From contig NZ_BAUT01000004.1 in the NCBI RefSeq assembly GCF_000513095.1, forward strand, positions 54,563 to 118,562: DNA of 64,000 nt, read 5' to 3'. Below are positions 36,501-44,267 of the stretch, piece after piece (the first letter of the stretch is position 1; each line of letters begins with the position of its first letter). The notes beneath the pieces are model-generated. The model was not told the DNA's origin. It did not search any database and worked only from the letters and a program-made list of their open reading frames with translations. The position numbers and the translations under genes are program-made. Origin of the DNA: Halalkalibacter wakoensis JCM 9140 (lineage in GTDB: Bacteria; Bacillota; Bacilli; Bacillales; Bacillaceae_D).

Positions 36501-37072
36501 TGCAATTAGCATCTGGTCGAGAGCAACAAGAGTCGTCTGATCGAAATCTGAAGTCCTTACTTATGCAGATAGCCAAAGGAGAAGAGGAAGGCTCAAGAGT
36601 TCAGCAGTTAGCCAATCAGGCACTAACAAATGTAACAGGGCAGCAATTAATGAGCCGTTCAGATCAGCAAAGTAATTTGCAAAGTCTGTACTTTCAATTG
36701 CCACTTCTATTGGAAGATAAAGTAGAAAATTTACAAGTTTTTGTTAATTCACGAAACGAAGGGCAAAAAGTAGACTGGGAAAATTGTAGTTTGTACTTTT
36801 TAATGGAAACTCCAAAAATGGGGGAAATCGGGATTGTCATTTCTGCAACAGAACGACAACTTTCTGTTACATTAAAAAACAACAAAATTGATTTCAAAGA
36901 AAAAATGGCTCCGCTTGTGGAGATGGCTGTAACGAAGTTGGGTGAGATCGGCTACTCCATCAATGGAATTAATTATAGCAAATTGAATTCAGTAGAGAAG
37001 CCAACGACAAATGAGCAAGAATCTTCGCAATTACCCGTATTTGGCGAGAAAGGATTTGACTATAAAATATGA
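33527..37072 (+). CDS. ylqG: FliK-like/YlqG flagellar protein, giant Gln/Arg-rich form
   Basis: About 1181 residues. A folded N-terminal part (1-75, VYKVTVKEQRGANEALLSLRGR...) and a C-terminal FliK/Flg_hook-like domain (about 1060-1165, LYFLMETPKMGEIGIVISA...) enclose a central region of some 900 residues rich in Gln, Arg and Glu, probably long helices. Two near-identical 131-residue blocks (217-348 and 466-597) lie there 249 residues apart. B. subtilis YlqG pairs with YlqH in the same way. FliK proteins measure hook length and bind FlhB; a ruler role is inferred. ATG 33527 is chosen (GCGGAG upstream). Confidence 0.75.
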   Translation: MQIQQPIHTLQQSERPIPIREGDVYKVTVKEQRGANEALLSLRGREMVATFDGAVPSGERTTIQVIYSEQDHIRVKVIHDEGKRGTSHARTGEQGQQQQQSVTQTLRQFGIQHPSSELRQAVAIVMDKGVPLSKEAVRDLHRFVNEGRVEQRLHTVEVLANKRIEVTSTHLRSIHETLHGRPVSGVLQDLAKELNRDFKLESAPRERFERPNSVTQHIREVRQDVQTARTVQQASEQIESRLIQSDRVSRDQAGQLDRIIQQARMDAGRGHERVGLERIAQGLERLERDVQSSQERGQTNQVREGNSARAVDSNQDVRNLIQRESLTRASERVQQLANQPQVDRQMSRVVEQLATEVRNIDRVGTDRVIQTLQHVEREAANPSERQLIQGVRQQVEQHGLSLMSRERIESLSRQLGENRTPGHEQLTREVRQMNQTQQLVNDRLISAVNQLENQAVTKKTSTQALHIREVHQDVQTARTVQQASEQVERRLIQPERISRDQAGQLDRVIQQARTDAGRGQERVGLERIAQGLERLERDVQSSQERGQTNQVREGNSARAVDSNQDVRNLIQRESLTRASERVQQLANQPQVDRQTSRAVERLVTEARQLDKISVERLSQALQQAERGLNTEPERQALSEVRQQLAQQGLTNTVQGRIETIVGQISTNELSKSLRQSVQLQHAGNERLQQSLQLMEKRPQVETSHVRTLSEVTSEAFQTLRREPSLEQAIQKVNTLLNNHSELTAGQQNRLNESVSIARELQQQGRELKARQELANFIQEIDKGIQQQQVSKQDPSSYTRNEEFQTSIEVASKAIAVTTITEKMAQMTVEFKKLQRDITRNLDLVNRQIEQFRHQAQPQAKPLLETTIKNLDHAILKSEMMLVTDMKTERQLMVASSQLTEAKKLLNRGQYRQANEIVQEVKRQVEQLQFKPSETKVKHYTAANEQALRELPAKGFEAKYVEVARGPIQEGSPRSMFEMVRSLGLNRDSEIALQLASGREQQESSDRNLKSLLMQIAKGEEEGSRVQQLANQALTNVTGQQLMSRSDQQSNLQSLYFQLPLLLEDKVENLQVFVNSRNEGQKVDWENCSLYFLMETPKMGEIGIVISATERQLSVTLKNNKIDFKEKMAPLVEMAVTKLGEIGYSINGINYSKLNSVEKPTTNEQESSQLPVFGEKGFDYKI
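34175..34569 (+). repeat. Intragenic direct repeat, copy 1 (ylqG)
   Basis: About 395 bases nearly identical to 34922-35316 and displaced by exactly 747 bases (249 codons), so the frame is kept. Differences are scattered single bases. Confidence 0.9.
34922..35316 (+). repeat. Intragenic direct repeat, copy 2 (ylqG)
   Basis: Second copy of the block at 34175-34569. High nucleotide identity suggests recent duplication or ongoing gene conversion. Confidence 0.9.
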
Positions 37073-37368
37073 TGGTGACAAGACATATCAACCATAAACA
37101 AAGAAAAAAAACCAATGGGCCCACTGCTGCTGTTATCCGTTATGACGATGAAAATGGTGGAGCTCCCAAAGTGGTTGCCCATGGAAAAGGTCAAATAGCC
37201 AATCAAATTATTGAGTTAGCGAAAAAAAACAATGTTCATATGCAAGAAGATGCTAAATTAGTAGAAAACTTAATAGATATGGACTTAGGAGACAATATCC
37301 CTCCTCAACTCTATTCTGTTATAGCTGAGATATTATTACTTATTGAGGAAATGGAAAAAAGCTATTAA
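37069..37368 (+). CDS. ylqH: FlhB C-terminal-domain homologue YlqH
   Basis: 99 residues equal to the cytoplasmic tail of the export gate protein FlhB without its membrane part: GPTAAVIRYDDENGG, VVAHGKGQIANQIIELA, NVHMQEDAKLVENLI and IPPQLYSVIAEIL. The NPTH autocleavage site of FlhB is replaced by NGPTA, matching YlqH-type proteins that correspond to the cleaved half. Its start overlaps the ylqG stop (ATGA), so the FliK-like and FlhB-like partners are translationally coupled. Confidence 0.9.
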   Translation: MMVTRHINHKQRKKTNGPTAAVIRYDDENGGAPKVVAHGKGQIANQIIELAKKNNVHMQEDAKLVENLIDMDLGDNIPPQLYSVIAEILLLIEEMEKSY

Positions 37369-37425
37369 ACTCTAGTGAACAAAATCCGATATAAAAACAA
37401 GAAAGACTAGATATGGAGGTGGAAC

Positions 37426-37851
37426 GTGTTGACCACATTCCTAACAGAAGAAGCGTTATTACAAAAATCGCCACAGGAACTTACAGCATTGCTTTATGAA
37501 GCTTGTTTGACAAATTTGGAAGATGCAATGGAATATATGGAGAAGAAAGATTTTATTAAAGTAAATGAAAAGTTGCAAAAAGCAAGCGATATTATTCATA
37601 GAATAGGAGCTGGATTAAACTATGAAGCAGGTATCGTTGCTGATCAGCTTGAACAAGTGTATAACTATATTGCAAATCAGTTAGTAATAGCAAATTTCAC
37701 AAAAGACAGAGCGAAGATAGCAGAAATAGTTAACATTCTGACAACAATTATGACTTCGTGGAATGAAGCAATGAAAACTAACCGAGATCGAATGCCTAAC
37801 CGTGTAAAACAAAAAATAAAAGTATATGATAGCTATTCAATTTATGAATGA
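37426..37851 (+). CDS. fliS: FliS-like flagellin export chaperone
   Basis: 141 residues, all helical, with the FliS-type N-terminus (SPQELTALLYEACLTNLEDA) and the ALDVINRIGAGLNYE-like segment HRIGAGLNYEAGIVADQLEQVYNYI. FliS binds the C-terminal helices of flagellin in the cytoplasm before export. The GTG start (37426) has GGAGGT 5 bases upstream. It lies directly before the flagellin gene (31 bases), without a fliD gene. Confidence 0.8.
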   Translation: MLTTFLTEEALLQKSPQELTALLYEACLTNLEDAMEYMEKKDFIKVNEKLQKASDIIHRIGAGLNYEAGIVADQLEQVYNYIANQLVIANFTKDRAKIAEIVNILTTIMTSWNEAMKTNRDRMPNRVKQKIKVYDSYSIYE

Positions 37852-37882
37852 TGACTAATAAAAAAAGAGGATGTAATGATAT

Positions 37883-39772
37883 ATGAAAATCAATAATAAT
37901 ATTCAAGCATTAAATGCTTACAGAAATTTAAATCAAAATCAATTTAATACATCTAAAAATTTAGAGAAATTATCTTCCGGCTTGCGGATTAATCGCGCAG
38001 CAGATGATGCAGCTGGACTGGCTATTTCTGAAAAAATGCGCTCACAAATTCGTGGGTTAAAACAGGCTGAACGTAACGCGATGGACGGAATCTCACTTAT
38101 GCAAACTTCAGAAGGAGCAATGCAAGAAGTTCATACTATGCTTCAAAGGATGAGAGAATTAGCCGTACAAGCTGCCAATGATACAAATACAGAATATGAT
38201 CGTGAGCAAATTCAAAAAGAAATTGATCAACTGAAACTTGAAATAGATGATATTTCAGAGAAAACAGAGTTTAATACACGTAAATTATTAAATGGGTTTA
38301 GTGCAGTCTTAACTACTTATGATACGAATGCAAATAGTATTAACCTAGTTGATTTTCCACGAGTAATGGATGCAAACCTTAAATCAGGAGATTATCAGCT
38401 TGCGATTTCAGGAGTTTCTCCCAAATATACTGCCACACAACCTTCTGCGGGATTAGGTCAACATGTTGATGACATTGTCTTTGAGAATTTCGGTGAAGGT
38501 GCAGAAGCAATGAAACTTGGTGAATATACCTTATTGGTTCGAGATGTTGAGCCGAATAATTATGCCAGAGTGGAAGTTCTCGATCCAGATGGATTGTCAA
38601 TTGGGAGCAAGGTTGTAGAAATTGGTGAAAAAGCAATTCAGACTACAGATGAAATTAATGAAGCTATTTTATCTGCTCAAACAGAAATGACTGCAGCTGA
38701 AGAAGCAATCGCTTCAGCTCAATTAGATATTGATAATGCAAGACAAGAGATTGCTGTTGCAGAAGAAGAGATAATTGAGGCGCAAGCAGTAATTACTGAA
38801 GCTCAAGCTTTAAAGTCGGGGGCTGAGGATGAGCTTGGTGTACTCCAAACTGAACTAAACAGTTTAGAAGAATTAGATGAACCAACTGAGGAGCAAACTA
38901 GTCGTATTCAAGTGCTTTCGGGATTAATTGTTGAACAACAAACTATTATTGGAGATCAAGACCAAATTATTAATGAACAAGAGAACTTAATAGCGAATAG
39001 GCAGGCTTCTCAAGGAACAAATCAAGAGCTAATTACTGAGAGAGAAGCTTCACAAGAAACAAATCGAGGATTGATAACTGAAAAAGTTGCTCTTTTAGAA
39101 GATTTAAGAGCAAATGCAATTGAAAGAAGGACGGTCTCTGGACTTACTATAGATATCCATAAGATTTCATCGGCTGGAACAGTAAAAGTAAAAATGGAAG
39201 CAGAGGCAACAATGGAGTTAAGAAGTGTCTCAAATGGTAGTGCAGTTGCTATTCAAGCTCCACGTGAACTAGTGAGTACAAATGGGGCATTCCGTTATGG
39301 GGGAGTGGAATATCAGTTCAAAAATAATATTAAAGCATCTAATTCAGATGAAGGTGACTTTAACTTTACTGTTACCAACAATGCACTTTCATTTCAAATT
39401 GGACCGAATACAAACCAAAACGTTATGATTGATATTCCGCGAATGGATATCGTGACTTTAGGAATTGAAAATGTAAATGTACTAACCAATGAGGATGCAA
39501 ATAGAGCTATTTTTGCATTTGACCAGGCAATAAACAAATTATCTGAAGCGCGCTCTAAATTAGGTGCAGTTCAGAACCGTATGGAACACACAATCAACAA
39601 CCTTCAAGTAACTCATGAAAACTTAACAGCATCTGAATCACGTATCCGTGATGCTGACATGGCGTTAGAAATGACGGAGTTCACTCGTAACAACATTTTA
39701 AATCAATCGGCAACAGCGATGTTAGCTCAAGCGAATCAATTGCCTCAAGGCGTATTACAATTGCTACAATAA
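37883..39772 (+). CDS. hag: Giant flagellin with a coiled-coil insert
   Basis: 629 residues, about twice the B. subtilis Hag. Conserved D0/D1 domains are at 1-142 (MKINNNIQALNAYRNL, SSGLRINRAADDAAGLAISE) and 501-629 (RIRDADMALEMTEFTRNNIL, ending LLQ). The 360-residue surface part between them is strongly acidic and contains two long helical heptad-rich stretches, about 251-328 and 340-412, separated by LDEPTEEQ, which look like an antiparallel coiled-coil hairpin. Low Lys/Arg content in the exposed part suits high external pH. A terminator follows. Confidence 0.93.
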   Translation: MKINNNIQALNAYRNLNQNQFNTSKNLEKLSSGLRINRAADDAAGLAISEKMRSQIRGLKQAERNAMDGISLMQTSEGAMQEVHTMLQRMRELAVQAANDTNTEYDREQIQKEIDQLKLEIDDISEKTEFNTRKLLNGFSAVLTTYDTNANSINLVDFPRVMDANLKSGDYQLAISGVSPKYTATQPSAGLGQHVDDIVFENFGEGAEAMKLGEYTLLVRDVEPNNYARVEVLDPDGLSIGSKVVEIGEKAIQTTDEINEAILSAQTEMTAAEEAIASAQLDIDNARQEIAVAEEEIIEAQAVITEAQALKSGAEDELGVLQTELNSLEELDEPTEEQTSRIQVLSGLIVEQQTIIGDQDQIINEQENLIANRQASQGTNQELITEREASQETNRGLITEKVALLEDLRANAIERRTVSGLTIDIHKISSAGTVKVKMEAEATMELRSVSNGSAVAIQAPRELVSTNGAFRYGGVEYQFKNNIKASNSDEGDFNFTVTNNALSFQIGPNTNQNVMIDIPRMDIVTLGIENVNVLTNEDANRAIFAFDQAINKLSEARSKLGAVQNRMEHTINNLQVTHENLTASESRIRDADMALEMTEFTRNNILNQSATAMLAQANQLPQGVLQLLQ

Positions 39773-39773
39773 A

Positions 39774-39835
39774 AAAATGAAGAGGTGTCTTAAAAGGGTG
39801 GAATCTTTTGGAGGCACCTCATTTTCATTTCGTTT
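39774..39835 (+). terminator. Rho-independent terminator after flagellin
   Basis: AAAATGAAGAGGTGTC pairs with GGCACCTCATTTTC with small bulges and is followed by a T-rich tract. Confidence 0.75.
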
Positions 39836-39883
39836 TGTGTTAGACTAACGAAAGCAGGTTTCAAATGAGAAAGTAGGTGCACT

Positions 39884-40321
39884 ATGGATGTACAGCGTAT
39901 AGCCAAGACAGGTTTGGGCCGTGTTGAACCGAAAAAAGTAGGCCCTGAAGCGAAAGTGTCTTTCCAGGAAGTGATGGGAAAACAAAGGGATGAAAAAGCA
40001 TATGAACGCTTGTCGCAGCTGATGAGCAAAATAGATGATCAAGGAAAAGTTCTCGCCGAAACAAGGACGGTAGATGAACTACGAAAATACAAACAGCTTG
40101 TAAAAGAGTTTATGGAAGATGCCGTTCACTTTGGCTTGAGTTTAGAAGAGCGAAGAGGATTTAATAGACGTGGTCGAACGAAAATTTATAAAATTGTACA
40201 AGAAGTTGACCGTAAGCTGTTGGATTTAACAGATGCTGTTTTACAAAAACAAAAAAAAGGGTTAGATATATTAAATATGGTTGGTGAAATAAAAGGGCTT
40301 ATGGTCAATATTTATGCGTGA
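39884..40321 (+). CDS. yaaR: YaaR family protein (DUF327)
   Basis: 145 residues, matching YaaR (146 in B. subtilis): a flexible start, VSFQEVMGKQRDEKAYERL, LVKEFMEDAVHFGLSLEERRGFNRRGRTK and a C-terminal LLDLTDAVLQKQKKGLDIL. Function is unknown. In B. subtilis yaaR lies near holB/ricT; here it follows the flagellar genes. GTAGGTG precedes the ATG. Confidence 0.85.
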   Translation: MDVQRIAKTGLGRVEPKKVGPEAKVSFQEVMGKQRDEKAYERLSQLMSKIDDQGKVLAETRTVDELRKYKQLVKEFMEDAVHFGLSLEERRGFNRRGRTKIYKIVQEVDRKLLDLTDAVLQKQKKGLDILNMVGEIKGLMVNIYA

Positions 40322-40428
40322 GAACAGCCTACATTCGATAACCAATGATAGAGGGCAGTGAAAAGCATTAGCCTTGCAAACAAATTGAATCTCCTACCAT
40401 AAAAGGATTTATTTGGTTATACAGACAT

Positions 40429-40484
40429 AAAAAAATCCCCTATTGTATGTGTGAAGACATGTTACTCAAATCACAAACAATAGG
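40429..40484 (-). terminator. Possible terminator for minus-strand transcription from the CPBP gene
   Basis: CCTATTGT (40439-40446) pairs with ACAATAGG (40477-40484) with an inner TGTG/CACA pair; the minus-strand transcript would then run into a U7 tract (A run 40429-40435). The loop is large. Confidence 0.4.
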
Positions 40485-40507
40485 AGAAATACCATGCATG
40501 TGCATGT

Positions 40508-40713
40508 AAAATAAATACATTTAAGGATGGAAAAGTAACCCTAGCAGGGGGGAATGACACGGAGACTCCTGCGGGACCAGTGACCCAAGTGTGAGACCCC
40601 GCAGGCGACAGCCGAGGAGGCTCACCGGGCACCCGCGGAAAGCGTAGTGTCATTCCCCTGCGGATGGTTACCCATTAACTTATGTAAGAAAATTCCTGTT
40701 TTCTGCAAGGCTA
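40508..40713. repeat. MITE-like hairpin repeat, copy 1
   Basis: About 206 bases that recur in inverted orientation at 63304-63708. The core (40535-40671) has imperfect terminal inverted repeats, GTAACC...CAGGGG...AATGACAC on the left and GTGTCATTCCCCTGC...GGTTAC on the right, and is far more GC-rich than its surroundings. No protein is encoded. A further fragment of the element end, CATTAGCCTTGCA, sits at 40366-40378. The 435-base gap between yaaR and the CPBP gene holds nothing else except the hairpin at 40429. Confidence 0.85.
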
Positions 40714-40755
40714 GTGAGTGACAAAGTGACAATGACCGATTTCCTGCCCTCTTCA

Positions 40756-41364
40756 TTACATAAGTGGAAACAGAACGAGTAGAAATAGATTAAAGATAAG
40801 GTGAGACACGATTACGAGAATGATATTTTCGGTCTTAACATAAAGAAGAGACCAAACAAATCCTGCAATCAAGGCAGCGATAACGAGAAGAATGCTCCCT
40901 GTTACGATATGGGCTGCTCCATATAGCAAGGTCCCGATAAACGCTGCCCGTAACAAGGAGGTTCTCCTGCTTAAATGTTTTACAACAAATCCACGCCAAA
41001 ACCACTCTTCTCCTGGAATAATAACAAGAAAGAGCCAGACATAGTGTATAGGTTCAACTGGTTGTACGAGCAAGTAAAGCTGTTGTAATTGTGCTAATAA
41101 TGGAATGTCAGTTATGACAATAAGCCATTTGCCAATAGCAAACAACAAATAAATGAAAACACCACTTCCTATCGCAATGATCCATTGAACCAATGAAGGA
41201 GTTTCAAATGTATGCCGCTCAAATATCCAGCTATATATCGTTAGCAAAAGTAGTGAAAACGGAAAAAGCGTCCAAAAGTGATTGGGCTGTACGGAAAAAC
41301 TTAAAGATAATAAAATAAGGGCTAAGATCATGCCGATTGTAAAGATAACATTGTTTTTGTTCAT
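40756..41364 (-). CDS. CPBP family intramembrane metalloprotease
   Basis: 202 residues with six or more membrane segments. The three CPBP/Abi motifs are present: GEEWFWRGF (EExxxR), YGAAHI and VSHLIFNLFLL. Members include Rce1-like proteases and bacteriocin self-immunity proteins; the substrate here is unknown. It is a single gene flanked by the repeat element and a divergent SRPBCC gene. Confidence 0.88.
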   Translation of the reverse strand: MNKNNVIFTIGMILALILLSLSFSVQPNHFWTLFPFSLLLLTIYSWIFERHTFETPSLVQWIIAIGSGVFIYLLFAIGKWLIVITDIPLLAQLQQLYLLVQPVEPIHYVWLFLVIIPGEEWFWRGFVVKHLSRRTSLLRAAFIGTLLYGAAHIVTGSILLVIAALIAGFVWSLLYVKTENIILVIVSHLIFNLFLLVLFPLM

Positions 41365-41467
41365 ATTCTATTCCTCGTATGTTCGTTTGTATTATAAAAA
41401 GAAGGTTTTTGATATTCCAAAGCAACAATCCATGCGAAATAGCCATAAATAAGAAGAAGGTGAGAAA

Positions 41468-41926
41468 GTGGATCATCTTGTATTTACGTATCGAACGCAT
41501 ATTCATGCACCAATTGAAACGGTTTGGAATTTTTTTTCAACAGCTGATAATTTAGCAAAGATTACAACGTTCCCTAAAGTGACGATCCTAACTAATCCAA
41601 GTACAACAAAAGGAAATACGATTTTAATGAAACTGAACTTTTTCTTTTTGTCTGCACACTGGGCCTCTGTTATTGAAGATGTTGAGGCTCCGCACTTTTT
41701 TATTGATAAAGGAGAGAAAATTCCATTTCCATTTAAGGAATGGCATCATAAACATCGTTTTTATTCACTAGGCTCACAAACAGTTATGGAAGATATCGTT
41801 ACATTCAAAGCGTGGGTTCCTAGTTATATTAGTAAACCTATTTTAACGAATATGTTTAAAGAAAGGGAAGAGGCAATTAGAAAAGAATTTAATAACGGCA
41901 ACTCTAAATGTAAGGGTGCTACCTGA
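41468..41926 (+). CDS. SRPBCC (START-like) family protein
   Basis: 152 residues. Opens with FTYRTHIHAPIETVWNFFST, the typical first strand and helix of the SRPBCC ligand-binding fold, and ends in a long helix after VTFKAWVPSYISKPIL. Its ligand is unknown. GTG start with AAGGTGAG upstream. Independent unit, divergent from the CPBP protease. Confidence 0.8.
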   Translation: MDHLVFTYRTHIHAPIETVWNFFSTADNLAKITTFPKVTILTNPSTTKGNTILMKLNFFFLSAHWASVIEDVEAPHFFIDKGEKIPFPFKEWHHKHRFYSLGSQTVMEDIVTFKAWVPSYISKPILTNMFKEREEAIRKEFNNGNSKCKGAT

Positions 41927-42000
41927 CATCAGGTGGACGTTTGTTTTATCGTTTGAACTTCGTTTGTTCTGGGAACGATAGGAACAAAGGAGTGGCAAAT

Positions 42001-42240
42001 ATGCATTCAAAACAAACGGTTAAATACATATGTGAGTCGTATCCATCTGGTAACAATTATTATTATAAAAAAGAATTAATTACACATGATTCTTGGAACA
42101 ATATACATTCTCTTAGCTGGTCAAGAGCTAGACCAATATCAAAAAAGACATTCCACAAGCGCAAAAAAGAAGGGTATAAAATAGAATATGTGAAAAGGGA
42201 AAAAGCACCAGCTGATGTCCTTCCTTTTATCAAAAAGTGA
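42001..42240 (+). CDS. Small basic protein of unknown function
   Basis: 79 residues from ATG 42001, with AAAGGAGTGG 5 bases upstream. Rich in Lys, Tyr and Ser; contains Lys/Arg patches such as KKTFHKRKKEGYK, which could bind nucleic acid. Family not recognised. Confidence 0.55.
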   Translation: MHSKQTVKYICESYPSGNNYYYKKELITHDSWNNIHSLSWSRARPISKKTFHKRKKEGYKIEYVKREKAPADVLPFIKK

Positions 42241-42347
42241 CTAAATAGTGAATTTAAACAAGATCTATTTATAAGTGTTGGCTTCCTGGCAAACATTTTG
42301 TACACTTAATGAGGAATCTGGCATGAAAATAGACAGGAGAGAACGGA

Positions 42348-43118
42348 ATGACAAATTTTGTGAAAGTGCTTATTTATACGACACTCCTCGTAGGGTTGGC
42401 TGGTTGTAACATTGTTACATATGAAAATGAGGAAGTCTTTACATTAGATGCCGACGGTTTAAAAGAAATGGTGATTCATCATGAGGAAGGTGACGTTTCA
42501 ATTGTTGGTGTCCCGGACTTGGAGCAGATTGAAGTTACGGCAACATTTTCGGCAATGAGTGATGAGAATATGGAGCAAGCAAAACAATTCACTGAAAATA
42601 ATATTACTCTTTCATTAGAATTGGATGGAACTGCAGGTCTTTTGCAAACATCGGTAAACCGAGGAACGAATGTTGAACAAGGGTTTGTTCATTTAGAAAT
42701 TGAAGTACCAGATCATCTCTCAATGATTTACCGACAAAATGAAGGACAATTAAAAATCCAATCTATGAAGTCGGATATTAACGTTCAACATGGAGCAAAT
42801 CATTTATCTTTATTGGATATAGAAGGCAATGTAGTAATTACAGATGGTGCCGGTAATGTAACGCTTGAGAATGTTAACGGTGATATTTCTATTAATAACA
42901 ATGCTGGACTAACGAGTGTCCTAACATCAGCCGGTCCTTTACAGCTTGTTGTAGGCTCTGGGAATGTTGAACTTCAAGATCATCGAGGAAATGTTACGAT
43001 AAGAAGCGGTTCTGGAAACTTACTTATTCAAGATATAGAAGGCGATGTCGACATTTTAGAAAGCCGTGGTGGAACAGTTACAATTGAAGAGGTAACAGGA
43101 ACAGTTACAAAACCATAA
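42348..43118 (+). CDS. DUF4097-type beta-helix lipoprotein
   Basis: 256 residues with a lipoprotein signal and lipobox LAGC (Cys20). The body is a run of short strands with repeated NV/DI-GD/N turns (GNVVITDGAGNVTLENVNGD, SGNVELQDHRGNVTI), typical of the right-handed beta-helix of DUF4097 proteins. Likely faces the outside of the membrane; role unknown. AGGAGAG precedes the ATG. Confidence 0.82.
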   Translation: MTNFVKVLIYTTLLVGLAGCNIVTYENEEVFTLDADGLKEMVIHHEEGDVSIVGVPDLEQIEVTATFSAMSDENMEQAKQFTENNITLSLELDGTAGLLQTSVNRGTNVEQGFVHLEIEVPDHLSMIYRQNEGQLKIQSMKSDINVQHGANHLSLLDIEGNVVITDGAGNVTLENVNGDISINNNAGLTSVLTSAGPLQLVVGSGNVELQDHRGNVTIRSGSGNLLIQDIEGDVDILESRGGTVTIEEVTGTVTKP

Positions 43119-43120
43119 AT

Positions 43121-43157
43121 CGGAAGCGCACCACCCATAAAGGGGAGTGTGCTTCTT
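43121..43157 (+). terminator. Possible terminator after the DUF4097 lipoprotein gene
   Basis: GGAAGCGCAC and GTGTGCTTCT pair with one G-U, followed by only a short TTTGC. Confidence 0.45.
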
Positions 43158-43191
43158 TGCACTCACCGCGAATTTTTTACGACATATTATC

Positions 43192-43220
43192 TTGACTTTT
43201 TTTTGAATGATGGATAGAAT
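43192..43220 (+). promoter_or_regulatory. Sigma-A promoter of the sulfate assimilation operon
   Basis: TTGACT (43192-43197), 17-base spacer, TAGAAT (43215-43220), upstream of yezD-cysH-sat-cysC. Confidence 0.7.
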
Positions 43221-43252
43221 ACTATTAAACTAATAAATCATATCAAATTACA

Positions 43253-43268
43253 AGGAATTGAACTTCCT
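43253..43268 (+). promoter_or_regulatory. Palindrome in the yezD leader, possible operator
   Basis: AGGAATTGAACTTCCT contains a perfect AGGAA/TTCCT inverted repeat about 25 bases after the likely transcription start. GGAATT is reminiscent of CymR sites of sulfur genes, but the match is too short to be sure. Confidence 0.35.
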
Positions 43269-43301
43269 CGTTTGAAATAATTGGATTTGAGGGAGGATAA
43301 G

Positions 43302-43445
43302 ATGGCAAGTGAACAAGAATTTCAACGTGTAAGCAAGCAATTGCAAGAACTACTAGACGGGTTAAAATTTGGTTCTGTGACGTTAATTGTTCAAGATGGA
43401 AAGATTGTTCAAATAGAAAAAAGTGAAAAAGTGCGATTGAAATAA
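43302..43445 (+). CDS. yezD: YezD family small protein (DUF2292)
   Basis: 47 residues with the family core LLDGLKFGSVTLIVQDGKIV and QIEKSEKVRL. GGGAGGA precedes the ATG by 7 bases. YezD-type proteins are repeatedly found beside sulfate/sulfonate assimilation genes, and this one opens the cysH-sat-cysC set. Molecular role is unknown. A structured 90-base gap without a clear T run separates it from cysH. Confidence 0.85.
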   Translation: MASEQEFQRVSKQLQELLDGLKFGSVTLIVQDGKIVQIEKSEKVRLK

Positions 43446-43535
43446 AAAAGCGTGCTGACTAGAACAACTAGAGGCGGCGATTGATTAGCATGCACGTGTA
43501 ATCAGCGTCGTTTTTACTTATCAAGGGGTGAGAAG

Positions 43536-44243
43536 ATGAGTTTAAATTATAAATCATTAAATAAAGAGGATTATGAAAGACTAAATAAGGATTTAGAACG
43601 GAAAGATTCTCTGGACGTCTTAAAGTGGGCTTACGGTGAGTTTGGCGATCGCTTAGTATACTCCTGTAGTTTTGGTGTCGAGGGTATGGTGCTGATTGAT
43701 CTAATTAGTAAGGTGAAAAAAGATGCGACCATTCTTTTCCTTGATACCGATTTTCATTTTAAAGAAACATATGAATTGATTGAAAAAGTAAAGAAACGTT
43801 ATCCAACGTTAAATATTGAACTAGCGAAACCTGAGTTAACACCAGAACAACAAGCAGAACAACATGGTGATCGTTTGTGGGAGAGAGATCCGGATGCGTG
43901 CTGTAACTTGCGAAAAATGGTTCCTCTTGAGCGTGAATTAAGTCGTTATAATGCTTGGATTTCAGGGTTACGCAGAGAACAATCGCCAACAAGAGCGAAC
44001 ACTCAGTTTGTCAATCAAGACAATCGATTCAACTCAATTAAAATTTGTCCTTTGATTCATTGGACAGAAGAAGAAATTTGGATGTATGTAAAACTTCATC
44101 AGTTAGATTACAACGAGTTGCATGACAAACGTTTTCCGAGTATAGGTTGTGAATATTGCACAAAGCCAGTTGCAAAAGGAGAAGATCCTCGTAGTGGGCG
44201 TTGGGCAAATTCAGCCAAAACGGAATGTGGATTACACAAATAA
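43536..44243 (+). CDS. cysH: Phosphoadenylyl/adenylyl-sulfate reductase CysH (iron-sulfur type)
   Basis: 235 residues. Reduces activated sulfate to sulfite with thioredoxin. The Cys122-Cys123 pair in [10 protein letters not shown] and Cys205xxCys208 in GCEYC are the ligands of a [4Fe-4S] cluster, so it belongs to the cluster-containing type able to use APS; the catalytic Cys231 is in KTECGLHK. Substrate loop SCSFGVEG and LDTDFHF also fit. A kinase gene for PAPS is in the same operon, so both substrates may be used, as in B. subtilis. Confidence 0.94.
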   Translation: MSLNYKSLNKEDYERLNKDLERKDSLDVLKWAYGEFGDRLVYSCSFGVEGMVLIDLISKVKKDATILFLDTDFHFKETYELIEKVKKRYPTLNIELAKPELTPEQQAEQHGDRLWERDPDACCNLRKMVPLERELSRYNAWISGLRREQSPTRANTQFVNQDNRFNSIKICPLIHWTEEEIWMYVKLHQLDYNELHDKRFPSIGCEYCTKPVAKGEDPRSGRWANSAKTECGLHK

Positions 44244-44267
44244 GCGAAATAGAAAGGGAGTTTTTCG

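Noticed and set aside
40471..40653. Minus-strand frame sharing MTLRFPRVPGEPPRL with the one at 63368-63691
   Set aside because: Both frames fall inside the GC-rich repeat element; similarity is due to the repeat, with no ribosome-binding site or codon pattern.
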